From: Bradyrhizobium nanningense
GTDB lineage: Bacteria > Pseudomonadota > Alphaproteobacteria > Rhizobiales > Xanthobacteraceae
NCBI RefSeq assembly: GCF_004114535.1
Contig: NZ_LBJC01000069.1
Coordinates: forward strand, 1-35,457
Reading direction: 5' to 3'
Length of the DNA stretch: 35,457 nt
The notes beneath the pieces are model-generated. The model saw only the letters and a program-made list of their open reading frames with translations, had not been told where the DNA came from and did not search any database. Numbering within the stretch: the stretch's first letter is position 1; the number at the start of each line of letters is the position of its first letter. Both the position numbers and the translations under genes were made by a program. Shown in pieces: positions 16,116 to 23,915 of the stretch.

Positions 16116-17396
16116 ATGCACGAATTGAAGTCGCTAGAATCGAGCCGCCGCTTTGATACGGAGACCTCTCCCGTTGTTTTGAGTCGAGCGCGCGGCTCGA
16201 TTGTTCTGACGGTGGATGGCAGGAGGATTATCGACTTTTACTCAGGAGCTGGGTTGCTAAACTATGGCCACAACAATCATCAGATCAGGCAGGTTATTCT
16301 CGATTATCTAACGTCAGATGCGGTGGTCAACGGATTTAAGATTGCGACTTCCGCCAAGCTTAAGTTTGTTGATACGCTCAGATCTGTCGTGCTTCGTGAA
16401 CGGAACTTGCTGCAATATCATTGCGAATTCACTGGACCAAGTGATGCCAATGCCATTGACGCAGCTCTAGAGCTCTCACGCAAAGTGACGGGACGTGAGA
16501 ATATTGTTTTTTTCACCCGTGGACAGAGCGGCGTGCGTCCGGGATCCATTGCTCTGCGCTGTGGTGGGCTTCGCCGTACTACCGTTGACGTGTCCCCACG
16601 CGGACTAACTCTTGTCCCGTACGACGGCTATCTTGGACCCGTGAGCACAACTGACTATTTGCGAAAGCTGTTGCTTGAACAGCACAGCGGCATTGATCGT
16701 CCAGCTGCCATTCTGGTCGAAGCTGTACAGCGAAAGAGTGGCATGAACGTAGCTCGCAAAGAGTGGTTGCGGTCGGTCCAGGCAATTGCGAAAGAGACTG
16801 GCGCCGTTCTGATAGTCGACGATAGAGAAATGGGCTGTGGTCGGACAGGCCAATTTTTTAGTTTCGAGTTCGCAGGCTTATCGCCGGACATCGTTGTAAT
16901 GTCGAATTCTCTGAGCGGCTGTGGTCTGCCATTGTCAATGCTGTTGATTAAAGATGAGATCGACCGCACTTGGTCTGTCCAGCACGCGGGTACGGAAAAG
17001 ACCGACATTGCATTTGCAGCTGCAAGCGCTGCCATTGATATCTATTGGCGCGACTGCATCCTCTCTGAGGAGGTGCAGCGCATGGGAGAGCTTGCGCAGC
17101 GCCGGCTCAACGATATTGCATGCTACTATGGGAGCAGCTTTTCTGTTCGGGGGAGGGGGCTGGCGTTGGGGTTTGATTGCCAGACATCGGAAATTGCAGA
17201 AGCGACCACACGTAACGCGTTCGCGAGGGGGCTGTTTTTTGAACGATGCGCTTCGGCCGGTGAGGTCATACAATTCTTGCCCGCACTCACGATTGACAGC
17301 GAGACTCTCAATCGGGGCCTTGAAATATTTGAAGAAGCCTTGGCGGAGGCCCTGAACCAAAGAGGGACTTCGAGGCTTCAATCCCAGCGCGGATAG
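16116..17396 (+). CDS. EctB-like class III aminotransferase lacking the PLP lysine
   Basis: A protein of 426 residues that aligns along its length with diaminobutyrate-2-oxoglutarate aminotransferase (EctB). Shared segments include FYSGAGLLNYGHNNHQIRQV, EFTGPSDANAIDAALELSRK, VPYDGYLGPV, LIVDDREMGCGRTGQFFSFE and GCGLPLSMLLIK. The catalytic region is altered. The PLP lysine of the usual LSKSISG is Asn in VMSNSLSG. The usual GFHGMTLG reads GQSGVRPG, and HNGTFRG reads HAGTEKT. The frame is nevertheless open throughout. It may be a pseudoenzyme with a binding or regulatory role, or an early decay product. The ATG at 16116 fits the EctB N-terminus better than the GTG at 16083. It lies on the same strand downstream of the NifA-type promoter. 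Confidence 0.75.
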   Translation: MHELKSLESSRRFDTETSPVVLSRARGSIVLTVDGRRIIDFYSGAGLLNYGHNNHQIRQVILDYLTSDAVVNGFKIATSAKLKFVDTLRSVVLRERNLLQYHCEFTGPSDANAIDAALELSRKVTGRENIVFFTRGQSGVRPGSIALRCGGLRRTTVDVSPRGLTLVPYDGYLGPVSTTDYLRKLLLEQHSGIDRPAAILVEAVQRKSGMNVARKEWLRSVQAIAKETGAVLIVDDREMGCGRTGQFFSFEFAGLSPDIVVMSNSLSGCGLPLSMLLIKDEIDRTWSVQHAGTEKTDIAFAAASAAIDIYWRDCILSEEVQRMGELAQRRLNDIACYYGSSFSVRGRGLALGFDCQTSEIAEATTRNAFARGLFFERCASAGEVIQFLPALTIDSETLNRGLEIFEEALAEALNQRGTSRLQSQRG

Positions 17397-18043
17397 AGAC
17401 AAAGATGGTTTGACCTGACCTGGCACTGAACTGCGTGTCGCCTTTTTGTACGCAAAGTAGGAGTGAGCAATGGACGTCCGGATTACGCGGCCGATGTCCT
17501 TCGTGGCGAGATGGGCGGCATGGGCGCGGTGCTCCGCGGTAGCGGCGTGGTGATGCTGGAAAGGGTCTGCAAGCAAGCGGTGGCTGCGCCAATGTGAGGG
17601 AGGCGCAAGTGCTCTCCGTGTGGCTACGGAGCGGTGCCGCCGAAAAATACATGAGACGCTAGCCGTTGCTGGATGCAAGCTCAGTGGGAAGTCAAAGCAT
17701 CGAAGTATCGTCAGCCAATCAGATGGGCGGGGCCCTGAAGATGATTGTCCTGGGTGCGGCGCGGTGCAGGTGAAAGCTGGTGAACGAGTTCTGTGTTCCT
17801 CGAGAAAGCTGGGAGCCGACGCGAAAGAAGTTCGCGTCGGAATGCCCAGCGGCCCGTCCAACAAGACTTGCGAGTTTTTGATTTCGATCAGGTCAATGTG
17901 AGCGCCGCGCGTTCTTCTTGTGCGTACCTGCATACGAGTGGCATCCTACCAATTAGCCTGTAGAGCGCCCACGAGAAGAGGTAGTACGACATTCATTGTC
18001 CAGAGCGCATAATGTTTGATTGTTGTAGCCTGGGAGGTAACTC
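17397..18043. other. Gap with a strong hairpin, no supported gene
   Basis: About 650 bases with short open frames only. I recognise no protein family. A perfect 10-bp hairpin lies at 17816-17840. The ribosome binding site of the following gene (GGGAGGT) closes the gap. Confidence 0.5.
17816..17840. repeat. Perfect inverted repeat (hairpin)
   Basis: CCGACGCGAA, five bases, then TTCGCGTCGG: a perfect 10-bp stem. No T-run follows, so it is not a standard terminator. Its GCGAA/TTCGC loop end is like that of the hairpin at 23375-23399. Confidence 0.65.
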
Positions 18044-18781
18044 ATGACGGTAGACGAGAGGGTGGCAGCAATGAGCGCACGCATTCCGGTGCATGTCTCA
18101 CGGTGCATTCCAATATATGACACCATGGCTGCTCAGAAAGATATTAACCTGTTAATGGGGTTCGACTTTCAGGAATATGTCTCAATTACCCAGGCAACTC
18201 CGACGAAGGGGCGAACATTTCCCAACTTTCGGCCTGACCGATCGACGATTCGCCCAAGCGATGGATATTGGGTCGTTGGTCTCGACAGGAATAGCGACGT
18301 CGTGCTTACAAATGCTGCTCGGCTGTATGACCTTTCCAACGGTAATTTTGCGGAGCATCTTCGGTCGCTGAGGGCGTTTTACAGTGACCCGATCGCACAT
18401 GCACATGTTGATGATCGTTGCGTTTGCATGGCGGCTACGGCGGAGGAGATGACCGGCAAAATAGCCTACAATGGGGATCTTTGGGTACGCAGAGATCTCA
18501 GGGGACAGGGTGTCCCGAGGATGATAGCCCGAGTTACACACCGCGTGTCGTATGCTATGTGGGCTCCCGATTTCTTATGCGCGCTTGTGGCTCGCTGGCG
18601 AGTGAATAAAGGACTTCCGCATTACCCTCATCATGAATCCGGCGGAGCGATCTTGCGGCTGGTGAAAGAGGATATTGCTGAGGATAATTGGCTAGTGTGG
18701 GTAACAGGTCGAGAGTTAAAAGGTGAACTCGACGATTGCTGTAAGGATATTTTCGCCGCGCCATCACTCGGTGTGTGGTGA
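18044..18781 (+). CDS. GNAT-like acetyltransferase, hypothetical
   Basis: A 245-residue protein. Residues 145-165 read GDLWVRRDLRGQGVPRMI, which resembles the acetyl-CoA binding loop (R/Q-x-x-G-x-G/A) of GNAT N-acetyltransferases, preceded by a beta strand. The N-terminal third has no clear motif. The start ATG has GGGAGGT at a good distance. It is the third plus-strand gene after the NifA-type promoter, though gaps of about 800 and 650 bases separate the three. If an acetyltransferase, it could modify an amino group of the product of the neighbouring amino-acid enzymes; this is inference. Confidence 0.5.
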   Translation: MTVDERVAAMSARIPVHVSRCIPIYDTMAAQKDINLLMGFDFQEYVSITQATPTKGRTFPNFRPDRSTIRPSDGYWVVGLDRNSDVVLTNAARLYDLSNGNFAEHLRSLRAFYSDPIAHAHVDDRCVCMAATAEEMTGKIAYNGDLWVRRDLRGQGVPRMIARVTHRVSYAMWAPDFLCALVARWRVNKGLPHYPHHESGGAILRLVKEDIAEDNWLVWVTGRELKGELDDCCKDIFAAPSLGVW

Positions 18782-18879
18782 CCTGCCACTGAGTATTTCC
18801 TCCAGTAGGAGTTAGAGTCCGGCCGAAGTGCAGCGAGACCGAACTTTGGACCACCCAGAACTAGAGTTTTGCGCCGCTG

Positions 18880-19698
18880 TCACGTTGGCGGGCTGGGCGC
18901 GCCGACGTGGGTTTGCAGCAAAATCGGCGGTCGATTGCCGATCGCCCCATGGGGCCGTTCTTGGTTATAATATCTGCGCCAAGTCTCCACTTTGTGCTGG
19001 GCGTCCGCAAGCGACAGGAACCAGTGAGCGTTGAGGCATTCGGCCCGGAAGCGGCCGTTGAAGGCCTCAATGAACGCGTTGTCGGTTGGCTTACCGGGCC
19101 GCGAGAAGTCCAGCGTGACGCCGCGCTGGTAGGCCCAGAGGTCAAGATCGCGCGACACGAACTCGCTGCCTTGATCGACGCGGATCGTTGCCGGGAATCC
19201 CACTTCCTTGCAGGCCCTTTCCAACACCTCCACCACGTCGGTGCCGCGGAAGGTGAACCGTGGCGCCAGCGCCGGCGAGAAGCGGGAGAAGGTATCGATG
19301 ATCGTAAGGACGCGCAGCTTGTGTCCGCTCGCCAACTGATCATGGACGAAGTCCATCGCCCAGGTCTCGTTCGACCGTGTGGCCGGCCTGCGATCATCGC
19401 GCAGCTTGGCCTTGACCCGGCGCTTGGGCGTTTTGTTGCGTAGTTGCAGGCCCAATTCGCGATAGATCCGCCGCGTCTTGTTCTGGCCATGGCGCCAGCC
19501 TTCACGACGCAGCAGAACGTGAACACGACGATAACCGTAGCGGATACGCACATGGCAGATCTCCTTGATCTTCTGTTCGAGGGCAGCCTGGCCGGAGCGA
19601 CGGGACTTGTAGTGGTAGGTCGAGCGGTCAAATTCGAGAGCGTCACAGGCCCTGCGGATCGAGACCTGCCATCCGCTGCGAACCGCGTCGACCAGCAT
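18880..19698 (-). CDS. IS3-family transposase OrfB (DDE integrase)
   Basis: A 272-residue DDE transposase core. An HTH_21-type segment (RRACDALEFDRSTYHYK) is followed by YGYRRVHVLLRREG. The DDE residues are in TWAMDFVHD, IRVDQGSEF and AFIEAFNGRFRAECL. The C-terminal YYNQERPHGAIGNRPP is complete. The real product is probably an OrfAB fusion made by -1 frameshifting near 19724; the Met at 19698 is only the first in frame. It is intact. Confidence 0.9.
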   Translation of the reverse strand: MLVDAVRSGWQVSIRRACDALEFDRSTYHYKSRRSGQAALEQKIKEICHVRIRYGYRRVHVLLRREGWRHGQNKTRRIYRELGLQLRNKTPKRRVKAKLRDDRRPATRSNETWAMDFVHDQLASGHKLRVLTIIDTFSRFSPALAPRFTFRGTDVVEVLERACKEVGFPATIRVDQGSEFVSRDLDLWAYQRGVTLDFSRPGKPTDNAFIEAFNGRFRAECLNAHWFLSLADAQHKVETWRRYYNQERPHGAIGNRPPILLQTHVGAPSPPT

Positions 19699-19721
19699 GC
19701 GCTTCCGTCCAGGCTTGATAG

Positions 19722-19982
19722 CTTTCGGCGGATCACGTCCTGCAGCATCTCCTTGTCGAGCGACAGGTCCGCGACCAGCTTCTTCAGCTTGCCGTTCTCC
19801 TCCTCGAGCTGCTTCAGCCGGCGCATCTCGGTCGGCAGCAGCCCGTCATACTTCTTCTTCCAATTGAAGTAGGTCGCCTGGCTGATCCCGGCCTTACGGC
19901 AGATCTCCGCCACCGCAACCCCGTCGTTGCCCTGTTTCAGGATGAACGCCTTCTGGGCGTCCGAAAATTTCGAGGCCTTCAT
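19722..19982 (-). CDS. IS3-family transposase OrfA
   Basis: About 87 residues. The helix-turn-helix DNA-binding domain (VAEICRKAGISQATYFNWKK) is followed by a leucine-zipper helix (RLKQLEEENGKLKKLVADLS). The frame stays open far beyond, to 18861, but past about 19722 it is antisense-like nonsense; the true continuation is OrfB in the -1 frame. The start ATG is at 19982. Confidence 0.85.
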
Positions 19983-20078
19983 GGTCCATCGCTCCTCCCA
20001 GCCGAGGGGATTTACGCAGCGAAACTCTAGCCAAAAATGGTCCAGTTTGCCGGCCGCAGATCAAAGAAGGACGGACAG

Positions 20079-21246
20079 ATGAAGGGAGCAAGGTTCACGG
20101 AAGAGCAAATTATCGCGGTATCGAAGGAGCATCAGGCTGGGGCCGAAGACGGCTGACCTGGCTCGCAAGCATGGGATCTCCGGGCGACGATCCACAATTG
20201 GAATATCAAATTCCGCAGCATGGATGTTTCCGAGGCCAAGCGGGTAAAGGCGCTGGAAGAGGAGAACGGAAAGCTGAAGAAGCTCCTGGCCGAGCAGATG
20301 CTCGATGCGGCCGCCCTTCGCGAGCTTCTTTCAAAAAACCGTAGGGCCCGCCGTCAAGCGCGCTGCGGTCGCGCATCTGCAGGCCGTCAAGAGCCTGTCG
20401 GAACGGCGGGCCTGTTCGATTGTCGGCGCGGACCGGAAGATGATCCGCTACGGCTCCAGCCGCCCTCCGGACACAGCTCCGCGCGGCCGGTTGCGCGATC
20501 TCGCCAGCGAGCGGCGGCGGTTCGGCTACCGCCGGCTATTCGTCCTACTGCGACGGGAGGGAGAGCCCTCGGGGATCAATCGGATCTACCGGCTTTAGCA
20601 CGAGGTAGGGCTCACCGTCCGCAAGCGGCGGGCTCCGCAAAGCTGCGGGAACCCGTGCCCCGATCCTGATCGAGGCGAGGCCCGGCGCGCTGGTCGCTGA
20701 ACTTCGTCCACGATCAGTTCGCCAACGGGCGGCGCTTCCGCATCCTCAACATCGTCCATGACGTGACCAAGGAATGCCTGAGCGCCATTTTGGATACGTC
20801 GATCTCAGGACGGCGCGTCGCCCGCGAAGTGACGGCAATCGTCGAGCGACGCGGCAAGCCAGGAATGGTCGTATCTGACCATGGCACCGAGTTCACCTGC
20901 AACGCCATGTTCGCCTGCAGCGAGGGCACGGTCATCGATTGGCACTTTAGCGCGCCGGGAAGCCGATGCAGAACGGCTTCATCGAGAGTTTTAATGGCAG
21001 AATGCGCGATGAACTGCTCAACGAGGCCCTGTTCTTCGATCTCGATGACGCCCGCGCCAAGATCGCCAATTGAGTCGCCGACTACAATCTCCAGCGTCCC
21101 CACTCGTCGCTGAGGCGGCCTACGCCGCCCACCTCACCGCAACGGACGATCGGCTGCGCAACCCCGACCAGCTCCGCCAATCGTCCGTTGCTCCACCCGC
21201 ACCACTTGGCGTACAAAAACCCTGAGACCCTAACTGCCGCTGGATG
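20079..21246 (+). pseudogene. Degenerate IS3-family transposase (orfA and orfB)
   Basis: The plus strand shows a second, different IS3 element in decay. The OrfA region begins MKGARFTEEQIIAV with a zipper EEENGKLKKLLAEQMLDAA, but is split by a stop and frameshift near 20150. OrfB pieces include SLSERRACSIVGADRKMIRY, RRFGYRRLFVLLRREG, VSDHGTEFTCNAM and NLQRPHSSLRR, with stops near 20597 and 21072 and several frameshifts. The C-terminal piece (TATDDRLRNPDQL) has an in-frame stop before the usual end. It cannot encode an active enzyme. Confidence 0.85.
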
Positions 21247-21258
21247 AAAATGAAGTGG
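21163..21258 (+). repeat. IS3 3' end, repeat copy A
   Basis: This end of the degenerate IS3 element is repeated in diverged form at 29866-29960. Shared blocks include GAGACCCTAACNGCCGCTGG and a closing GTGGCAGG. Confidence 0.65.
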
Positions 21259-21521
21259 CAGGTCAAGCGCCATCACCCCTAATTGCCGTTGTCGTTCGCG
21301 AAGCACCCTTCATCCTGCAGCAGGAACCCGAGCGCCAGCGGCGCCTCGCAAGCCTGGTTGCATTCACGCAGCAAAAGGTGGACCGCGGCGTGCGATGCCA
21401 TTCCAGCTCGCAGATCTTCCCATACATGGTAGGTGACAATGCTCCTACGACGCGGCTCGCACGCCAGAGGCGCTTCAGAGTGCATTTACGTCCTCGTTCC
21501 GTGCGGCGATTTCAGTTCATC

Positions 21522-22690
21522 ATGCCAATGATTAAGTCTCCAATTTGGCATCCGTTTACGCAGCCCGCGCTTCAAGGCGAGACGACAAAGATCTTGCGCG
21601 AGGAGGGGGCTTTCCTTCACTACCGCTGACGGTAGACGCATCATGGACGCAATGTCGTCCTGGATGATCGTGGCCCACGGTCATTGTCACGCGCATATTG
21701 TGAGTGCCATCCAGGACTAGGCGAGCAAGCTCAATCAGAGTATCTTGGCGGTGTATACGCACCAGCCAGCCGAGGAGCGGCGCAACTCTTGCAATTCACG
21801 CCGCCCAGTCTTGAGCATGTCTTCTTCTCAGATAGCGGTTCGACAAGCGTCGAAGTCGCGCTGAAGATGGCGCTCGGCTATTAGAATAACATCGGCGAGC
21901 AGCGGACTCGCATTGTCGCGATGCAACACTCCTATCATGGCGTTACGGTGGGAGCGATGTCGGTCGGAGCCCGTGGCGACGTTCAATGTGGCTTATGAGG
22001 CCCTTCCATTTGACGTCAGACCAATACTGCTCCCAGCAACAGATCGCGAGCGCGAGACGCTCAATGCGCTATATTCGGTATGTCACGAGCAGATGCCAGC
22101 GGCTTTGATCGTGGAGCCCCTGATCTTAGGGGCGGCGGAATGCTGATGTACCCAGCGTGGGTACTAAGGGAGATGCAGCGGATCTGCCAAGAAGGGGACG
22201 TTCTCTTCATTGCAGATGAGGTCATGACCGGCTGGGGCCGAACGGCTACGCTGTTTGCCCGCGAGCGGGCCGATGTCACACCAGATATCGCCTGCTATTC
22301 GAAAGGGCTCACTGGTGGATCTCTTCCGCTCGCAGTGACGCTCTGTCGCGCTGATGTTTTCGAGGCGCCACTATTCGAAAGATCGCGATTTGACGTTCTA
22401 CCATTCGAGTTCATATAAGGCGAACCCGCTCGCCTGCGCCGCTGCAAAAGCAAATCTGGATCTTTGGCAGAACTCCGAGGCGCGCACCCGCGTATCGGCC
22501 CTAGCATCCATGCAAGAGCGCGCAAGCCGCGCTTTGCAAAGGTTCGGCGGACGGCACCATCACTGCGCTTGATCTGAAAACAAGTGACCACGCCTAACTC
22601 GCGATCATCGGTCCGAAACTCCAGGCCTTCTTTAAGCACCTAAATCTGCTCCTGCGTCCGCTCGGAAATACGACTACGCAATGCCGATCT
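21522..22690 (+). pseudogene. bioA: Decayed bioA (DAPA aminotransferase)
   Basis: Segments of adenosylmethionine-8-amino-7-oxononanoate aminotransferase, a biotin-synthesis enzyme, appear in order. They are KSPIWHPFTQPALQG at the start, PPSLEHVFFSDSGSTSVEVA, GGGMLMYPAWVLREMQRIC, VLFIADEVMTGWGRTATLF and DIACYSKGLTGGSLPLAVTL. The PLP lysine is still present in YSKGLTGG. Stops after residue 35, near 21882 and near 22142, together with frameshifts near 21630, 21990 and 22400, break the frame. The C-terminal part is scrambled after LLLRPLGNT. Biotin must be made elsewhere in the genome or taken up. Confidence 0.88.
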
Positions 22691-22699
22691 GTTCGCTTG

Positions 22700-23022
22700 A
22701 TGCATTCCGAGCAAGAGCTCCGAAATTTCTGAAATAATCCGCTTGAGGTGAAGTACCTCCCTGAGATTCCAGAACTTGCGCGGCAGAACGCGGTTATCGC
22801 ATTATTCAAGCTGGAAATATCAGTTACACGTCTGAAGGCTTGGCGCAGGTGCTCATCTGAGGGCGGCCACGCCAAAAGCGCGTATCAGGTCATTCTGCTG
22901 AGCCCACTCGCTCCTGCATACCTCAGAGTCGGAATTGGCGTCGCCGCACGTGATGTGCGGGCGCTGTGACGTGGAAGTGGAGAATGCATAGGGCGCATCG
23001 AGGTGGGCCGAAGGAGGCAAAG
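22700..23022. other. Gap upstream of the small Cys-rich gene
   Basis: About 320 bases. An open frame with KYLPEIPELARQNAVIALFK is present, but I recognise no family and its start is unclear. A strong ribosome binding site (AAGGAGG) lies at its right end and belongs to the next gene. Confidence 0.4.
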
Positions 23023-23238
23023 ATGCGCGATAACTCACACGCTTTCGGTGGTGGATCAGGAAGGTGCTGCGGGATTTGTGGCGGCAAGTTCGGCCTGATC
23101 CGCTACTATTGCTGGCGGACGGCGCTCTGCTCCAAAAGGTGCGTAGATGGCTTCAAGGCGCAGCGGGAGATCAATCAAGTGGCTTCGCTGGTTGCGAGCA
23201 GCTTGATCGCTTGCATGAGTGACTCCATCCGGCGTTAG
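23023..23238 (+). CDS. Small Cys-rich (zinc-finger-like) hypothetical protein
   Basis: A 71-residue protein. Its cysteine pattern is CCGICGGKFG, about 12 residues, then CWRTALCSKRC, which could form a treble-clef or zinc-ribbon site of the kind seen in small DNA- or RNA-binding proteins. AAGGAGG lies seven bases before the ATG at 23023, one of the best ribosome binding sites in the window. The longer frame starting at 22966 is less likely. No function is known to me. It lies ahead of the Detocs-like operon, but nearly 700 bases separate them. Confidence 0.55.
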   Translation: MRDNSHAFGGGSGRCCGICGGKFGLIRYYCWRTALCSKRCVDGFKAQREINQVASLVASSLIACMSDSIRR

Positions 23239-23374
23239 CCAGGCGACGAATTGTCGCAAAATGCCACGGTCTGCCGGGGATATCGCAGCGCGAGTGCGTA
23301 CGCAGACGCGGGCCACAATTTCGTATGAAATGCTGAAATTGGCGTAGCGCTTCGATCTTGTAGGTTACGAAAAT

Positions 23375-23464
23375 GGCCGTGCGAAAAGTTCGCACGGCCA
23401 AGTCAGGGAGGAAACGCCCCAAAGGGCGGCTAGAGAGAGCATAGAGTGAGTGCCCACACTCACT
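23375..23464. ncRNA. Cluster of three hairpins, possible structured RNA
   Basis: Three stem-loops lie within 90 bases. GGCCGTGCGAA pairs perfectly with TTCGCACGGCC across a 3-base loop (23375-23399). CGCCC pairs with GGGCG (about 23416-23429). AGTGAGTG pairs with CACTCACT across 4 bases (23445-23464). Such a run suggests a small RNA, a leader, or a repeat element. Strand and function cannot be told from sequence alone. Confidence 0.35.
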
Positions 23465-23682
23465 GGGAGCTCCAAGCTTGTGCCTACGGTCAAGTTGCGC
23501 AAGCCCAATGTAAGAGTATCTGTTGGTAGTGCCGATTGGGCGCGAATTTTGAGCTTGCTTCGCATGTTTTATGCGAAGAGGATGCATTAGATGCAGCTAT
23601 TCCGTGAGCTCCCCAATTCACAATCGTCAAGTCATGCGACGCGCTGTATTCGGCGGACGAAACATAACAGTCGGCTCGATCA

Positions 23683-23755
23683 TCTTCGACGATGGCACCG
23701 AAGTCACCTGCAATGCCATGCTGGTTTGATGCAAGGCACGGTGGGAGCACTGTCA
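23683..23755 (+). repeat. Short IS3 orfB relic
   Basis: A block around GATGGCACCGAAGTCACCTG, followed by GCAATGCCATG and GGGCACGGT-like DNA, resembles the VSDHGTEFTCNAM region of the degenerate IS3 element at about 20876-20935. It is only some 70 bases long. Confidence 0.5.
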
Positions 23756-23915
23756 CGCTCTGCGCAAAAGTGCGCTCGCGTGTTTGTCTGAAGGACACCT
23801 TGTCTCCCCAGAGTACGCTGCGGCGCAAATATCCGTCTTGCGCCGCTGTGCGCGTATTCTAACGTTTGCAAACCTGCCGAGAGTTGTATACAGGCGTTAT
23901 TGGCGACGAGGGGCT

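Larger units (their letters stand above)
18847..20044 (-). mobile_element. IS3-family insertion sequence, complete
   Basis: About 1.2 kb with matching ends: TGGACCACCCAGAACTAGAG on the left, and TGGACCATTTTTGGCTAGAG reading inward from the right. Inside are orfA and orfB on the minus strand in the usual -1 frame relation. No target duplication is visible (CTT on the left, GTT on the right), so the flanks may have been rearranged after insertion. The right end abuts a second, degenerate IS3 element. Confidence 0.88.

Noticed and set aside
16935..17933. Open frame of 332 codons on the minus strand
   Set aside because: It overlaps the EctB-like gene antisense, has no recognisable domain and no ribosome binding site.
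17397..18043. Possible decayed metabolic gene between the aminotransferase and GNAT genes
   Set aside because: Short frames only; I tried matching them to isomerase-type proteins but the motifs did not occur in the right order.
18861..19721. Long continuation of the IS3 orfA frame
   Set aside because: Beyond about 19722 the residues lose all similarity to transposases while the -1 frame carries the DDE core; the open frame is accidental.
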